Assembly: GCA_025934485.1 (NCBI GenBank)
Contig: JAICXX010000040.1
Location: forward strand, 1 to 38,198
DNA length: 38,198 nucleotides
Reading direction: 5' to 3'
Source of the DNA: Chitinophagaceae bacterium
Lineage (GTDB): Bacteria > Bacteroidota > Bacteroidia > Chitinophagales > Chitinophagaceae
Shown: positions 1 to 7,668 of the stretch, piece after piece
How positions within the stretch are numbered: the first letter of the stretch is position 1
Layout of the letters: each line of letters starts with the position of its first letter
The notes under the pieces: model-generated
Database searches by the model: none
Told to the model about the DNA's origin: nothing
The model's input: only the letters and a program-made list of their open reading frames with translations
Translations under genes and position numbers: made by a program

Positions 1-563
1 AACGATCAAACTTCGCGGGAATTTTACTTCTATTTCTCGCGGTCAAAAAATATTTCTTCCGCGAATTACAACACCTATGTCTGGGGCAGCAATATGAATA
101 GTTCAACTAATACTTCACAAGAACAATATGCCATTGGCAATATAACCGCCCAGGGTTACACCTATTCTCCCGGAGATACCATTTATGTTAAGACCATTGC
201 GGCTCCGGTCAACCCACTGAGCACCTGGTTCAATTATACAACGTACCAAACCGTAAACTATCCTTACCTGGGAGATTCTAGCCGACACCACCAATGCGGC
301 AGGCCAATACCATTTTTCCGGTATGACCACCGGCACCTATGATTTGAGCTATCAGAAAACGGGCTTTGGAACAATGAAAGTCTATGGTCTTTCCCACTTC
401 GGTGGAGGGACCGAGCCTACGGCAGTTGAAAACGTCTACGTCGTCCATATCCCCGCAAAAACAGCGCCGGATAACCGGAGGATTCTATATCGATCCTGCC
501 ACAGGATATACCATATACCCTAATCTCAGCAAACCCAGCAATATTCTCAAATTCGTGTACTGA
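1..563 (+). pseudogene. Broken secreted protein with carboxypeptidase-regulatory-like domain
   Basis: Coding similarity here runs through three frames. Frame 1 (1 to about 280) gives a domain with FYFYFSRSKNISSANY and GDTIYVKTIAAP. Frame 2 (about 272-470) gives a typical carboxypeptidase-regulatory (Ig-like) stretch with NAAGQYHFSGMTTGTYDLS and FGTMKVYGLSHFGGGTEP. Frame 3 (about 477-563) gives the end, YIDPATGYTIYPNLSKPS, and stops with TGA at 561. From memory, family members carry the regulatory domain first and the FYF...YVKA-type domain after it, so the order here is wrong for one gene. The tail of frame 1 (TTYQTVNYPYLGDSS) resembles the final tail (ATGYTIYPNLSKPS). I infer remnants of two tandem paralogues joined by deletions. 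The start lies before the window. The segment is AT-richer than its neighbours. Sequencing error could explain the frame changes but not the domain order. Confidence 0.6.
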
Positions 564-585
564 GCCAAGTCATTTGAATATCGAT

Positions 586-1521
586 TTATAACGTCACTAT
601 CACTTTCCCCCGGGTCTTGCCCGAAGCGACCTGCGCAAACGCATCCTTCATCTTCTCGAAAGGCAATAATATGGAGACCTCCGGCTTTAACGCACCCTCT
701 TCAAGCAACGACGCCAGATTTTGCATATCCTCACCACTGGATTGTACTAACATCTTTATCCCCTTCATGCCCTTGGCCTTGGCCTTCTCTTCCACATTTT
801 CATTGGCGCCGGAATTGATGCTGATGATCGTTCCCCCGTTTTTCAAAACTTTCAGACTCCTGTCGATGTTCTCCCCACCTATGGGGTCCAGCACAAAATC
901 CATATCCTTGGCCAGCTCTTCGAAGTTGTCTGTTTTATAATCGATATGCACGTCAGCACCTAACCCCAGCACAAAGTCCCTATTGACAGCCGAAGCCGTT
1001 CCCACCACATAGGCGCCGGCATGCTTCGCGATCTGCACCGCAAAATGCCCTACCCCGCCGGCAGCAGCATGCACCAGCACCCGCTGACCCGCCCGCACCC
1101 GGCTGTGATCGGAAAACGCCTGCCATGCCGTCAATGCCGCGAGTGTCGTCGCCGCAGCAGCCGGAAAGCTTATATTATAGGGTTTCTCCGCCAGCTGATC
1201 CGCAGGCGCCGCCACATACTCCGCATACACCTTACCCTGTCCCGGAAAATTCACCATCCCGAATACCTCATCCCCAGCTTCAAAAAGCGGCGATTTCGAT
1301 TCCTTCACGACCCCGGCCATATCCCAACCCAGGATCTTGGGATCGGCATCCTTGAACGAACCCGCGGCTCCCCTTCCTAAAGATGTCTTTACGTCTACCG
1401 GATTAATGCTGATAGCCTTGACCTGTACCAACACCTCTCCGTCATTAATTCCAGGCACCGGTAATTCCACTTCCTGTAGTTGATCGGCGCCGCTAAAATC
1501 CTTTAGAATGATTGCTTTCAT
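586..1521 (-). CDS. NAD(P)-dependent zinc-free alcohol dehydrogenase / quinone oxidoreductase (MDR superfamily)
   Basis: A 311-residue medium-chain dehydrogenase/reductase, the usual length for quinone-oxidoreductase-like members. The N-terminal GroES-like domain (about 1-115) has the AISINPVDVK and LGWDMAGVV signatures. The Rossmann nucleotide-binding glycine motif AAGGVG lies at residues 153-158, followed by the central NADP domain. The cysteine/histidine ligands of zinc alcohol dehydrogenases are not visible, so I expect NAD(P)H-dependent reduction of quinones or enones in the cytoplasm. The substrate cannot be told. The gene ends GKTRGKVIVTL, a typical MDR C-terminus. It is divergent from the DUF2723 gene and stands alone on its strand. 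A TAGATTTG box sits seven bases before the ATG. Confidence 0.9.
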   Translation of the reverse strand: MKAIILKDFSGADQLQEVELPVPGINDGEVLVQVKAISINPVDVKTSLGRGAAGSFKDADPKILGWDMAGVVKESKSPLFEAGDEVFGMVNFPGQGKVYAEYVAAPADQLAEKPYNISFPAAAATTLAALTAWQAFSDHSRVRAGQRVLVHAAAGGVGHFAVQIAKHAGAYVVGTASAVNRDFVLGLGADVHIDYKTDNFEELAKDMDFVLDPIGGENIDRSLKVLKNGGTIISINSGANENVEEKAKAKGMKGIKMLVQSSGEDMQNLASLLEEGALKPEVSILLPFEKMKDAFAQVASGKTRGKVIVTL

Positions 1522-1527
1522 ATTTTA

Positions 1528-1535
1528 CAAATCTA
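1528..1535 (-). promoter_or_regulatory. Possible -7 box (TAGATTTG) for the MDR oxidoreductase
   Basis: Read on the minus strand, TAGATTTG matches the Bacteroidota TAnnTTTG element. It ends about six bases before the ATG at 1521, so the transcript would be almost leaderless. I found no TTG at the usual -33 spacing, which lowers confidence. Confidence 0.3.
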
Positions 1536-1672
1536 GCGTCTTGGCCCCTGATTATAAACTTATTCCGTACAACCATTGTATCAAAATCGGACAACAAAAG
1601 CAGCTTTCATATATAAGCTCTTGATCCTCCGCCATCTGCCTTCCGGCACCCGATTTGAAATAAAAAAAATTC

Positions 1673-1680
1673 TACTTTTT
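1673..1680 (+). promoter_or_regulatory. Possible -7 box (TACTTTTT) for the DUF2723 gene
   Basis: TACTTTTT matches TAnnTTTG at all but the last base and lies 11 bases before the ATG at 1692. A TTTG at 1654-1657 lies 15 bases upstream, slightly closer than the usual 17-23. The stretch around it is A/T-rich, unlike the flanking genes. Confidence 0.3.
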
Positions 1681-1691
1681 AATTTATTCAC

Positions 1692-4600
1692 ATGAAGGGA
1701 AATAGCTCTCCAAACAGCTTCCTCCGGCTGAATAGGATCACCGGCTGGATCGTCGGCCTTTTTGCGTGCACCGTCTACATCCTGACCATGGAGCCCACCG
1801 GCAGCTTCTGGGACTGCGGCGAATTCGTCTCCAGCTGCTTTAAGCTCCAGATCCCCCATCCTCCCGGGGCACCCCTCTTCATCATGCTCGGCCGTTTCTT
1901 CATCGTCCTTTTCGGCGATAACCCCCACACCGCCGCCCGCGGCGTGAATTTCATGAGCGCGATCGCCAGTGGCCTCTCTATCCTCTTCCTCTTTTGGACC
2001 ATCACCCACTTTGCGCGCAAGCTCGTTACCCCCCAGACCGGCGGTACCGCCGGTCCAAATCATCAAGCAAACACCGAGCCCACGAAGCAGCAGTCATTCA
2101 CTATCCTCGCCACAGGCGTCATCGGCGCCCTCGCCTATACCTTCTGCGACTCCTTCTGGTATAGCGCAGTCGAGGGCGAAGTCTATGCCACCTCCGCCTT
2201 CTTTACCGCCATCGTCTTCTGGGCTATCCTCAAATGGGAAGAACAGGCCGATAAACCCCACGCGGACCGCTGGCTCATCTTCATCTTTTACATGATGGGC
2301 CTGTCCATCGGCGTCCACCTCCTCAACCTGCTGACCATCCCGGCCATCGTGATGGTCTATTATTTTAAACGCTATAAGACTACCCGGCTCGGCACCTTCC
2401 TCGCCTTCCTCACCGGCTGCGCACTCACCGGCATCGTCCAGGTCGTCATTATCCAATATACGATCAAAGGCGCCGGCGCCTTCGACGTCTTCTTCGTCAA
2501 CAACCTCAACCTCCCCTTCTTCTCCGGATTCGCCTCCTTCTTCGTCCTCCTGGCCATCACCCTCATCCTGGGCATCCGCTACGCCATAAAAAAGAAATTC
2601 CACCTCCTCAAGATCGGCCTATGGAGCGCTTCCTTTATGTTGCTCGGCTATTCCACCTATATCACGACCATGATCCGCAGCAATGCCGACCCCGGCGTGG
2701 ACATGTTTAACGTAGACAACCCCGTTAGCCTCGTAGGCTACCTCGGCCGCGAATCGTATGGCGACTGGCCCATCGCCTATGGCCCCGACTTTACCGACCC
2801 CGCCCCCACCATCGAAGCCGGTGACGCCTACGTCAAAGGCTCGGATAAATACCTGGTAGCCGGGAAAAAATATGCGCAGGACTGGGCCCATACCCCCTCT
2901 TCCCATTTCTTCCCCCGCATGTACAACCCCTCCAACCTCCGTAGCGAGGTCGATACCTATAAACGCTTCTCCGGCATGGATCCCGATGCCCAACCCACCA
3001 TGGCGGATAACATCAGATACTTCCTCCGGTACCAAACGGGTTGGATGTACCTCCGCTATTTCATGTGGAATTTCGCCGGCAAACAAAACGACATCCAGGG
3101 CTTCGGCAATCCCCGCGACAGCAACTGGGTCAGCGGCATCTCCCCCCTCGACAACCTCCTCTACGGCGACCAGAGCAAACTCCCCGATACCGCACACAAG
3201 AACAATAATGCTTACAACCGGCTCTACCTGCTGCCCCTGCTCCTGGGCCTGCTGGGTCTCGTCGTTCAATACCGCCGCAACCGCCGCGATGCCCTTGTCA
3301 CCGGCCTCCTCTTCTTCTTCACCGGATTTGCCATCGTGATCTATCTCAACCAGGCCGGCCTCCAACCCCGCGAACGCGACTATGCCTTCGCCGGCTCGTT
3401 CTATGTGTTCGCCATCTGGATCGGCCTCGGCCTGATAGGCATACAAAAATTCCTTGAACACAATCTTCACCGACTGCTACCTAAGCTGAGCAGCCGACCC
3501 GCCATTGTCGCCATTACAGCTGTCACCCTCTGCCTCGCCGTCCCCGTCCTCATGGGCACCCAGGAATGGAACGACCACGACCGCAGCAAAAAAACCCTCG
3601 CCCGCGACCTCGCCGTCGACTACCTCGAATCCTGCCCGAAGAACGCCATCCTCTTCTCCTTCGAAGACAACGATACCTATCCCATTTGGTACGCCCAGGA
3701 AGTTGAAGGCATCCGCCCCGACGTCCGCGTCATCATCAATACCCTCTCTGGGACGGACTGGCTTATCAACCAGCTTCGCTATAAGATCAACGACGCGCCA
3801 CCCATCGACGTCCTCTTTACGAAAGAACAGATCTTGGGCGACAAAAAAGATGTCGTCTATTTCACCGATCGCATTCCCGGCTGGAACAAAGACAAATACT
3901 ACGATCTCTACGACACCTTCAAGACCGTCCTTGCCAACGACGACCCCCGCTACATGGCCGAATCACAGGGGGGCACGCCGATCAACCTCCTCCCCGCCAG
4001 GAAATTCTCCGTTCCCGTAAACGCACCCACCGTAGTGGCTAACGGCACCGTACACGCCGGTGAAAGAATAGTTCCCGAACTGGACCTGGATATCAACCCG
4101 CAAAAGAATTACCTGGAAAAGAACGAACTGACCATGCTGGCCATCATCGCCGCCAACCAATGGAAAAGACCCATTTGCTTTACCAACCCCAACGACCCTT
4201 CGGCACTGGGACTGGGAAAATATATCCGTAGCCGCGGTATGTCCTACCAGCTCGTACCGGTAGCGAATAGCCGCGTCGATCTCGACGTCGCCTACAACAC
4301 CGTGATGAAAAAATTCAAATACGGTCACGCCGGCACCCCCGGAGTATATTTCGATGGCGACAACCGGCGCTACCTCAACTCCATCAAGATGGCACATGCC
4401 GAGATCGCCCAGGCGCTCATCGACGCCGGCCGTAAAGAAGATGCCCGCCGCATCCTCGAACACTATGACCAAAACGTAAGCGAAGACAACTTCCCCTATG
4501 GCTTCACCTCCTACTACGGAAATATGGACGACCGCACTTCGCTATGGTTCCTCGACGACTGCTACGCCGCCGGTGACCTACCCCTGGCAGCAAAAGTCGA

Positions 4601-4859
4601 AGCCTCGCTCAAAAAAGACCTGCTACAACAGATGCAGTACTATCAATCGTTGGGCGACGGCGTCGGCGGCAACGGCGGCATGACGGACGAACAGTTGGCC
4701 ATCAATGCCCAGCAGGCTTCCCAGGGCAAACCCAATGCCCTGTCCCCCCAACAGCTGAACTTCGCATCGGACATCCTTTCAACCTACCAGATCCTGGCGA
4801 CCCTCAGGGACTTCTCGTTGAAAAGTTCACCGGGTTCGTTGAAAAGCCCATCCGAATAG
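1692..4859 (+). CDS. DUF2723 family membrane protein (glycosyltransferase family 117-like)
   Basis: A 1055-residue integral membrane protein, typical for DUF2723/GT117. Residues 39-63 hold the conserved block FWDCGEF ... HPPGAPLF just after the first membrane segment. The acidic pair D41/E44 fits the acidic motif of PMT-like (GT-C) lipid-phosphate-sugar transferases. About ten or more hydrophobic segments run to roughly residue 622 (the last is AVTLCLAVPVLMG). The C-terminal 430 or so residues look soluble and end with a helical, TPR-like stretch (DAGRKEDARRILEHYD). The family is thought to transfer sugars to exported proteins or lipids at the inner membrane; the donor and acceptor here are unknown. 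The TolB-like gene follows after 24 bases on the same strand and may be co-transcribed. Confidence 0.9.
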   Translation: MKGNSSPNSFLRLNRITGWIVGLFACTVYILTMEPTGSFWDCGEFVSSCFKLQIPHPPGAPLFIMLGRFFIVLFGDNPHTAARGVNFMSAIASGLSILFLFWTITHFARKLVTPQTGGTAGPNHQANTEPTKQQSFTILATGVIGALAYTFCDSFWYSAVEGEVYATSAFFTAIVFWAILKWEEQADKPHADRWLIFIFYMMGLSIGVHLLNLLTIPAIVMVYYFKRYKTTRLGTFLAFLTGCALTGIVQVVIIQYTIKGAGAFDVFFVNNLNLPFFSGFASFFVLLAITLILGIRYAIKKKFHLLKIGLWSASFMLLGYSTYITTMIRSNADPGVDMFNVDNPVSLVGYLGRESYGDWPIAYGPDFTDPAPTIEAGDAYVKGSDKYLVAGKKYAQDWAHTPSSHFFPRMYNPSNLRSEVDTYKRFSGMDPDAQPTMADNIRYFLRYQTGWMYLRYFMWNFAGKQNDIQGFGNPRDSNWVSGISPLDNLLYGDQSKLPDTAHKNNNAYNRLYLLPLLLGLLGLVVQYRRNRRDALVTGLLFFFTGFAIVIYLNQAGLQPRERDYAFAGSFYVFAIWIGLGLIGIQKFLEHNLHRLLPKLSSRPAIVAITAVTLCLAVPVLMGTQEWNDHDRSKKTLARDLAVDYLESCPKNAILFSFEDNDTYPIWYAQEVEGIRPDVRVIINTLSGTDWLINQLRYKINDAPPIDVLFTKEQILGDKKDVVYFTDRIPGWNKDKYYDLYDTFKTVLANDDPRYMAESQGGTPINLLPARKFSVPVNAPTVVANGTVHAGERIVPELDLDINPQKNYLEKNELTMLAIIAANQWKRPICFTNPNDPSALGLGKYIRSRGMSYQLVPVANSRVDLDVAYNTVMKKFKYGHAGTPGVYFDGDNRRYLNSIKMAHAEIAQALIDAGRKEDARRILEHYDQNVSEDNFPYGFTSYYGNMDDRTSLWFLDDCYAAGDLPLAAKVEASLKKDLLQQMQYYQSLGDGVGGNGGMTDEQLAINAQQASQGKPNALSPQQLNFASDILSTYQILATLRDFSLKSSPGSLKSPSE

Positions 4860-4883
4860 CCCTTATAATCCTAGCTTCAGCCT

Positions 4884-5723
4884 ATGAGACCGACATTACT
4901 GCTTATTTGCAGCGCCTTTGTTGCGAACGGGGCCCTTAGCCAGCCTCGCCTAACCATAGCCGGGGGAGCGAGATCTACCGTCTTCATGCAGGACAGTGCC
5001 TCCACCCCAAATGCGGAGTCCGCTCCGACATTCATGCCCGACGGAAAGACGGTGTATATGGCCAACAATAGCATCATTTGCCTGTCCAGAAAGATAGGCG
5101 ACCGGTGGACCAAACCAATCCCGATCTCGTTCACGGGACAGTACAAGGACTGGGATCCCACCCTTACCCCGGACGGAAAGCGTCTCTTGTTTGTATCCAA
5201 CCGCCCCTATGTAGCCTCGGACGGGAGCACGAAGAGCGGAAACCATCTATGGATGTCACAATTGCTCGCCGGTGGAAAATGGTCAGAACCCAAACACCTG
5301 GATTCCCCCGTCAATGAATACGGCTTCGTCAACTATGGGCCATCGATCAGCGCCTCGGGAACCATCTGTTTTTGCTCCCGCAACCGGGATGGCGACAAAG
5401 GGATGCACGCCTACCTATGCCGGTGGAAAGGCGACCACTATGAAAAGCCCCAATTGCTGATACTCAATGGCGCCGAGCCAACCTTCGATCCCTATATCTC
5501 TCCGGATGAACGTTATATTTTATTTTCCAGCGATAGTGCGCTTTATATCAGTTACCGAACAGACCAGGGCTGGTCGCCGGGCGAGAAACTGGGGCCGGAG
5601 GTCAATGAGGCCGCTAAGACCGGGATGCTCTGGGGACCCTCGATCTCACGCGATGGGAAGACGCTGTATTTTAGCGGCGGCACCACGGACGGGATCGAGA
5701 TGATACCCGTCCGATGGAAATAA
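4884..5723 (+). CDS. Secreted TolB/PD40-type beta-propeller protein
   Basis: A 279-residue protein with a signal peptide (about residues 1-20, ending GALSQ) and five or so PD40/WD40-like blades. The repeated blade motif is easy to see: MPDGKTVYMANN, TPDGKRLLFVSNR, SASGTICFCSRNRD, SPDERYILFSSD and SRDGKTLYFSGG. Such small propellers usually bind partners in the periplasm or at the surface; no enzymatic residues are visible. It follows the DUF2723 gene closely (24 bases) and converges on the DinB gene with a 6-base gap. The family call is firm; the role is not known. Confidence 0.85.
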   Translation: MRPTLLLICSAFVANGALSQPRLTIAGGARSTVFMQDSASTPNAESAPTFMPDGKTVYMANNSIICLSRKIGDRWTKPIPISFTGQYKDWDPTLTPDGKRLLFVSNRPYVASDGSTKSGNHLWMSQLLAGGKWSEPKHLDSPVNEYGFVNYGPSISASGTICFCSRNRDGDKGMHAYLCRWKGDHYEKPQLLILNGAEPTFDPYISPDERYILFSSDSALYISYRTDQGWSPGEKLGPEVNEAAKTGMLWGPSISRDGKTLYFSGGTTDGIEMIPVRWK

Positions 5724-5729
5724 ATGCGC

Positions 5730-6425
5730 CTATTCGCCGGCCTTTATCCCGGGAATGCGACCTTTTACCAGCTTGATCTGACCGTTGTGATTGCCTTCAT
5801 GCTCGCAAACATGAAACAGTTTGCAATAGTTATTGGTCGGACCCCAGGGCCATTGCTGATCCACGGTCATCAGCCACTTATCATCCCGCTTCCGGAGTTC
5901 GGCAAGCGTGCTTTCCCTGGTCTCCGTAAGCATAGTGAGATAGTAATCCAGATTATTGCCCTTGATAGCCTGACGCGCCGGATCACCCAGCGCCATCGCG
6001 ACGCCCCATTTCTGTTGCACGCCGCTATCCCATTTTCCCCATTCCACCCCCTTGAAGACATGCTCATGATACAATGCATCGGTAGCAGCGAGATGATTAA
6101 GCATCGCCCCTATTCGGTTAGCCTTGTCGTCGAGCAAAAAATCCAGCTGCTCTGTCGTCATGCCCTTCACCGACCCCAACACCTGCCAACGCATAAAACC
6201 CATCATCGAAACAAGCGTCCCGATCTGCGGGCTATATCCCTCCTTTGGCCCGATGATCGTCAGATCCTTGTCCGGATCGGCCGCGGCAACCCCAGCCGTG
6301 GCGGCAACAGTACTGGTGGCAGCAAATCCAACCGACGGCAACAACGAAAACCCGGCCACACCGGCGCCAAGCGCAGCCATACCCTTTAAAAAACCCCGAC
6401 GCCCGTTTGTAATTGGTGTATTCAT
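5730..6425 (-). CDS. DinB-like four-helix protein with Tat-type signal
   Basis: A 231-residue protein. Residues 9-15 read RRGFLKG, followed by a hydrophobic stretch (MAALGAGVAGFSLLP), a twin-arginine export signal. The mature part has the DinB fold pattern: a first helix with GTLVSMMGFMRWQVL, LNHLAATDALYHEHVF near the middle, and HVCEHEGNHNGQIKLVKGR at the C-terminus. The spaced histidines are the likely metal ligands. DinB proteins are metal-binding, often thiol-transferase-like or of unknown activity, and an exported one fits a Tat-dependent, cofactor-loaded protein. It lies 3 bases downstream of the MA-peptidase-like gene on the same strand, so the two probably form an operon. Confidence 0.8.
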   Translation of the reverse strand: MNTPITNGRRGFLKGMAALGAGVAGFSLLPSVGFAATSTVAATAGVAAADPDKDLTIIGPKEGYSPQIGTLVSMMGFMRWQVLGSVKGMTTEQLDFLLDDKANRIGAMLNHLAATDALYHEHVFKGVEWGKWDSGVQQKWGVAMALGDPARQAIKGNNLDYYLTMLTETRESTLAELRKRDDKWLMTVDQQWPWGPTNNYCKLFHVCEHEGNHNGQIKLVKGRIPGIKAGE

Positions 6426-6428
6426 ACG

Positions 6429-7601
6429 TTAAAGTTTTTCGCTCCCCTTGATCAACCCCGCCACATACGCATTGAACCCCGCCTCATCCACACCCGTCAC
6501 CCGCTTCAAGACAGTAAAATAATTGGCGTCGCCATCTTGCTTGGGTCCGCACGTAACCAACGGCAAAGCCGCATCGAATCCCACCTTTTGCACGATCAGC
6601 GCGTTGATGACATACGATATCTTCAAGTTGAATCGATCCGGTACATAATCGACACCCTTCTTATACAACGTTAACCAATCGGCATCTGGATGCGCCGCCG
6701 CATAATCCTTGAATCGACCCAATACATCCTTCCAGGTGTAAGTTTTCCAGCTCCCGCCATACAGATACGCCATCCCTTCATCCACCGGGCGGTAGATCGT
6801 CGACACCGGGACCACCCGATGCAGCCGGGCATGCCACCAGTCATGCGGGTCCCAGGTATTGAACCCATCGATGGACTTCTCTCCCGACACGATCACCGTT
6901 CGGTTCCCATAGTCTTCCGATAGCTCATAATAACGCAACCCATCGTAATCGCTCCGGAAATCTTCGCCCAATAATCGCGTCGCCTCCGTCAAATTGGCGC
7001 AGGTATAAAAATCGAAAACGGTTCCATCAACATGCAGGCGTTTATCATACGACCCGATCTGCCGCGCGAAATCAGCGGCTTTCCGTTCATTCAACACGTC
7101 CTTATAATGAAATACACAGTTACCGATCTTCTTCGTCCTCCAGTCCCGCGTGTTTTCCTCGAGCATCGAAGAGACCAGCCAACGATTGTTATCGCCCCGA
7201 TGCGCAAGCAGCGTACAACACGCCCGCAATACAGGCGTGTCCTTTCGGACATCCATGTAATTCAGTTGCACGAGACAACGCAAGCTGTCCAACGAAACGA
7301 CATTTCCGAGATAACACCGGCAACTGCTTGCACTGTCGCGGCGAATATACCGGTCGATACTCCGCAGCTCATCCATCAGCACAGCTGTCGATGCCGCCGT
7401 CTCCGGCAACAAACAACTATTCAGACTGTCCGGCGAACTCCGCTGCCCCAGCCATTCCTGGATGCCCGCGAGCACACCCGCACGTGTAGCCGAATCTTTA
7501 GGTAAATGAAGCCCGTGGGGCACCACCAGCATAGCCGTCCCCTGGGCCATAAGCGTAGCCGACGATAAGGTTAACAACGCGGCAAAAAGGATTTTTCTCA
7601 T
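6429..7601 (-). CDS. Secreted peptidase MA-like (gluzincin-fold) protein lacking the catalytic Glu
   Basis: I place the start at 7601, giving 390 residues that begin with a clear signal peptide (MRKILFAALLTLSSATLMAQ). A start 23 codons upstream would hide the signal and overlap the divergent permease gene. The middle (VFDFYTCANLTEATRLLGEDF) and the later DEGMAYLYGGSW resemble peptidase-MA-like proteins of Bacteroidota. Where these have HExxH, this protein has H257-A-R-L-H261, and E275 in DEGMAY could be the third zinc ligand. The ligands may remain while the catalytic glutamate is alanine. The H261-E275 spacing is short for the clan, so the assignment is tentative. It is probably co-transcribed with the DinB gene. 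Confidence 0.7.
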   Translation of the reverse strand: MRKILFAALLTLSSATLMAQGTAMLVVPHGLHLPKDSATRAGVLAGIQEWLGQRSSPDSLNSCLLPETAASTAVLMDELRSIDRYIRRDSASSCRCYLGNVVSLDSLRCLVQLNYMDVRKDTPVLRACCTLLAHRGDNNRWLVSSMLEENTRDWRTKKIGNCVFHYKDVLNERKAADFARQIGSYDKRLHVDGTVFDFYTCANLTEATRLLGEDFRSDYDGLRYYELSEDYGNRTVIVSGEKSIDGFNTWDPHDWWHARLHRVVPVSTIYRPVDEGMAYLYGGSWKTYTWKDVLGRFKDYAAAHPDADWLTLYKKGVDYVPDRFNLKISYVINALIVQKVGFDAALPLVTCGPKQDGDANYFTVLKRVTGVDEAGFNAYVAGLIKGSEKL

Positions 7602-7607
7602 AGAACC

Positions 7608-7636
7608 AAAAGATACAGCATTTTTATGGAATCCAA
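7608..7636 (-). promoter_or_regulatory. Promoter for the MA-peptidase-like/DinB operon
   Basis: On the minus strand, TTG (7636-7634), 18 bases, then TATCTTTT (7615-7608, with a G next) fit the Bacteroidota -33/-7 pattern. The box ends six bases before the ATG at 7601, supporting the shorter start chosen for this gene and a near-leaderless mRNA. Confidence 0.45.
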
Positions 7637-7668
7637 CGCTGTCCGCATCTCCGCCGGAAAGCGATCGC

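Noticed and set aside
2619..3470. Open frame antisense to the DUF2723 gene
   Set aside because: Same cause; no signal, domain or start context, and the sense gene is unmistakable.
5724..6389. Plus-strand open frame opposite the DinB gene
   Set aside because: Begins directly at the stop of the propeller gene and covers DinB exactly; the DinB frame has a Tat signal and family motifs.
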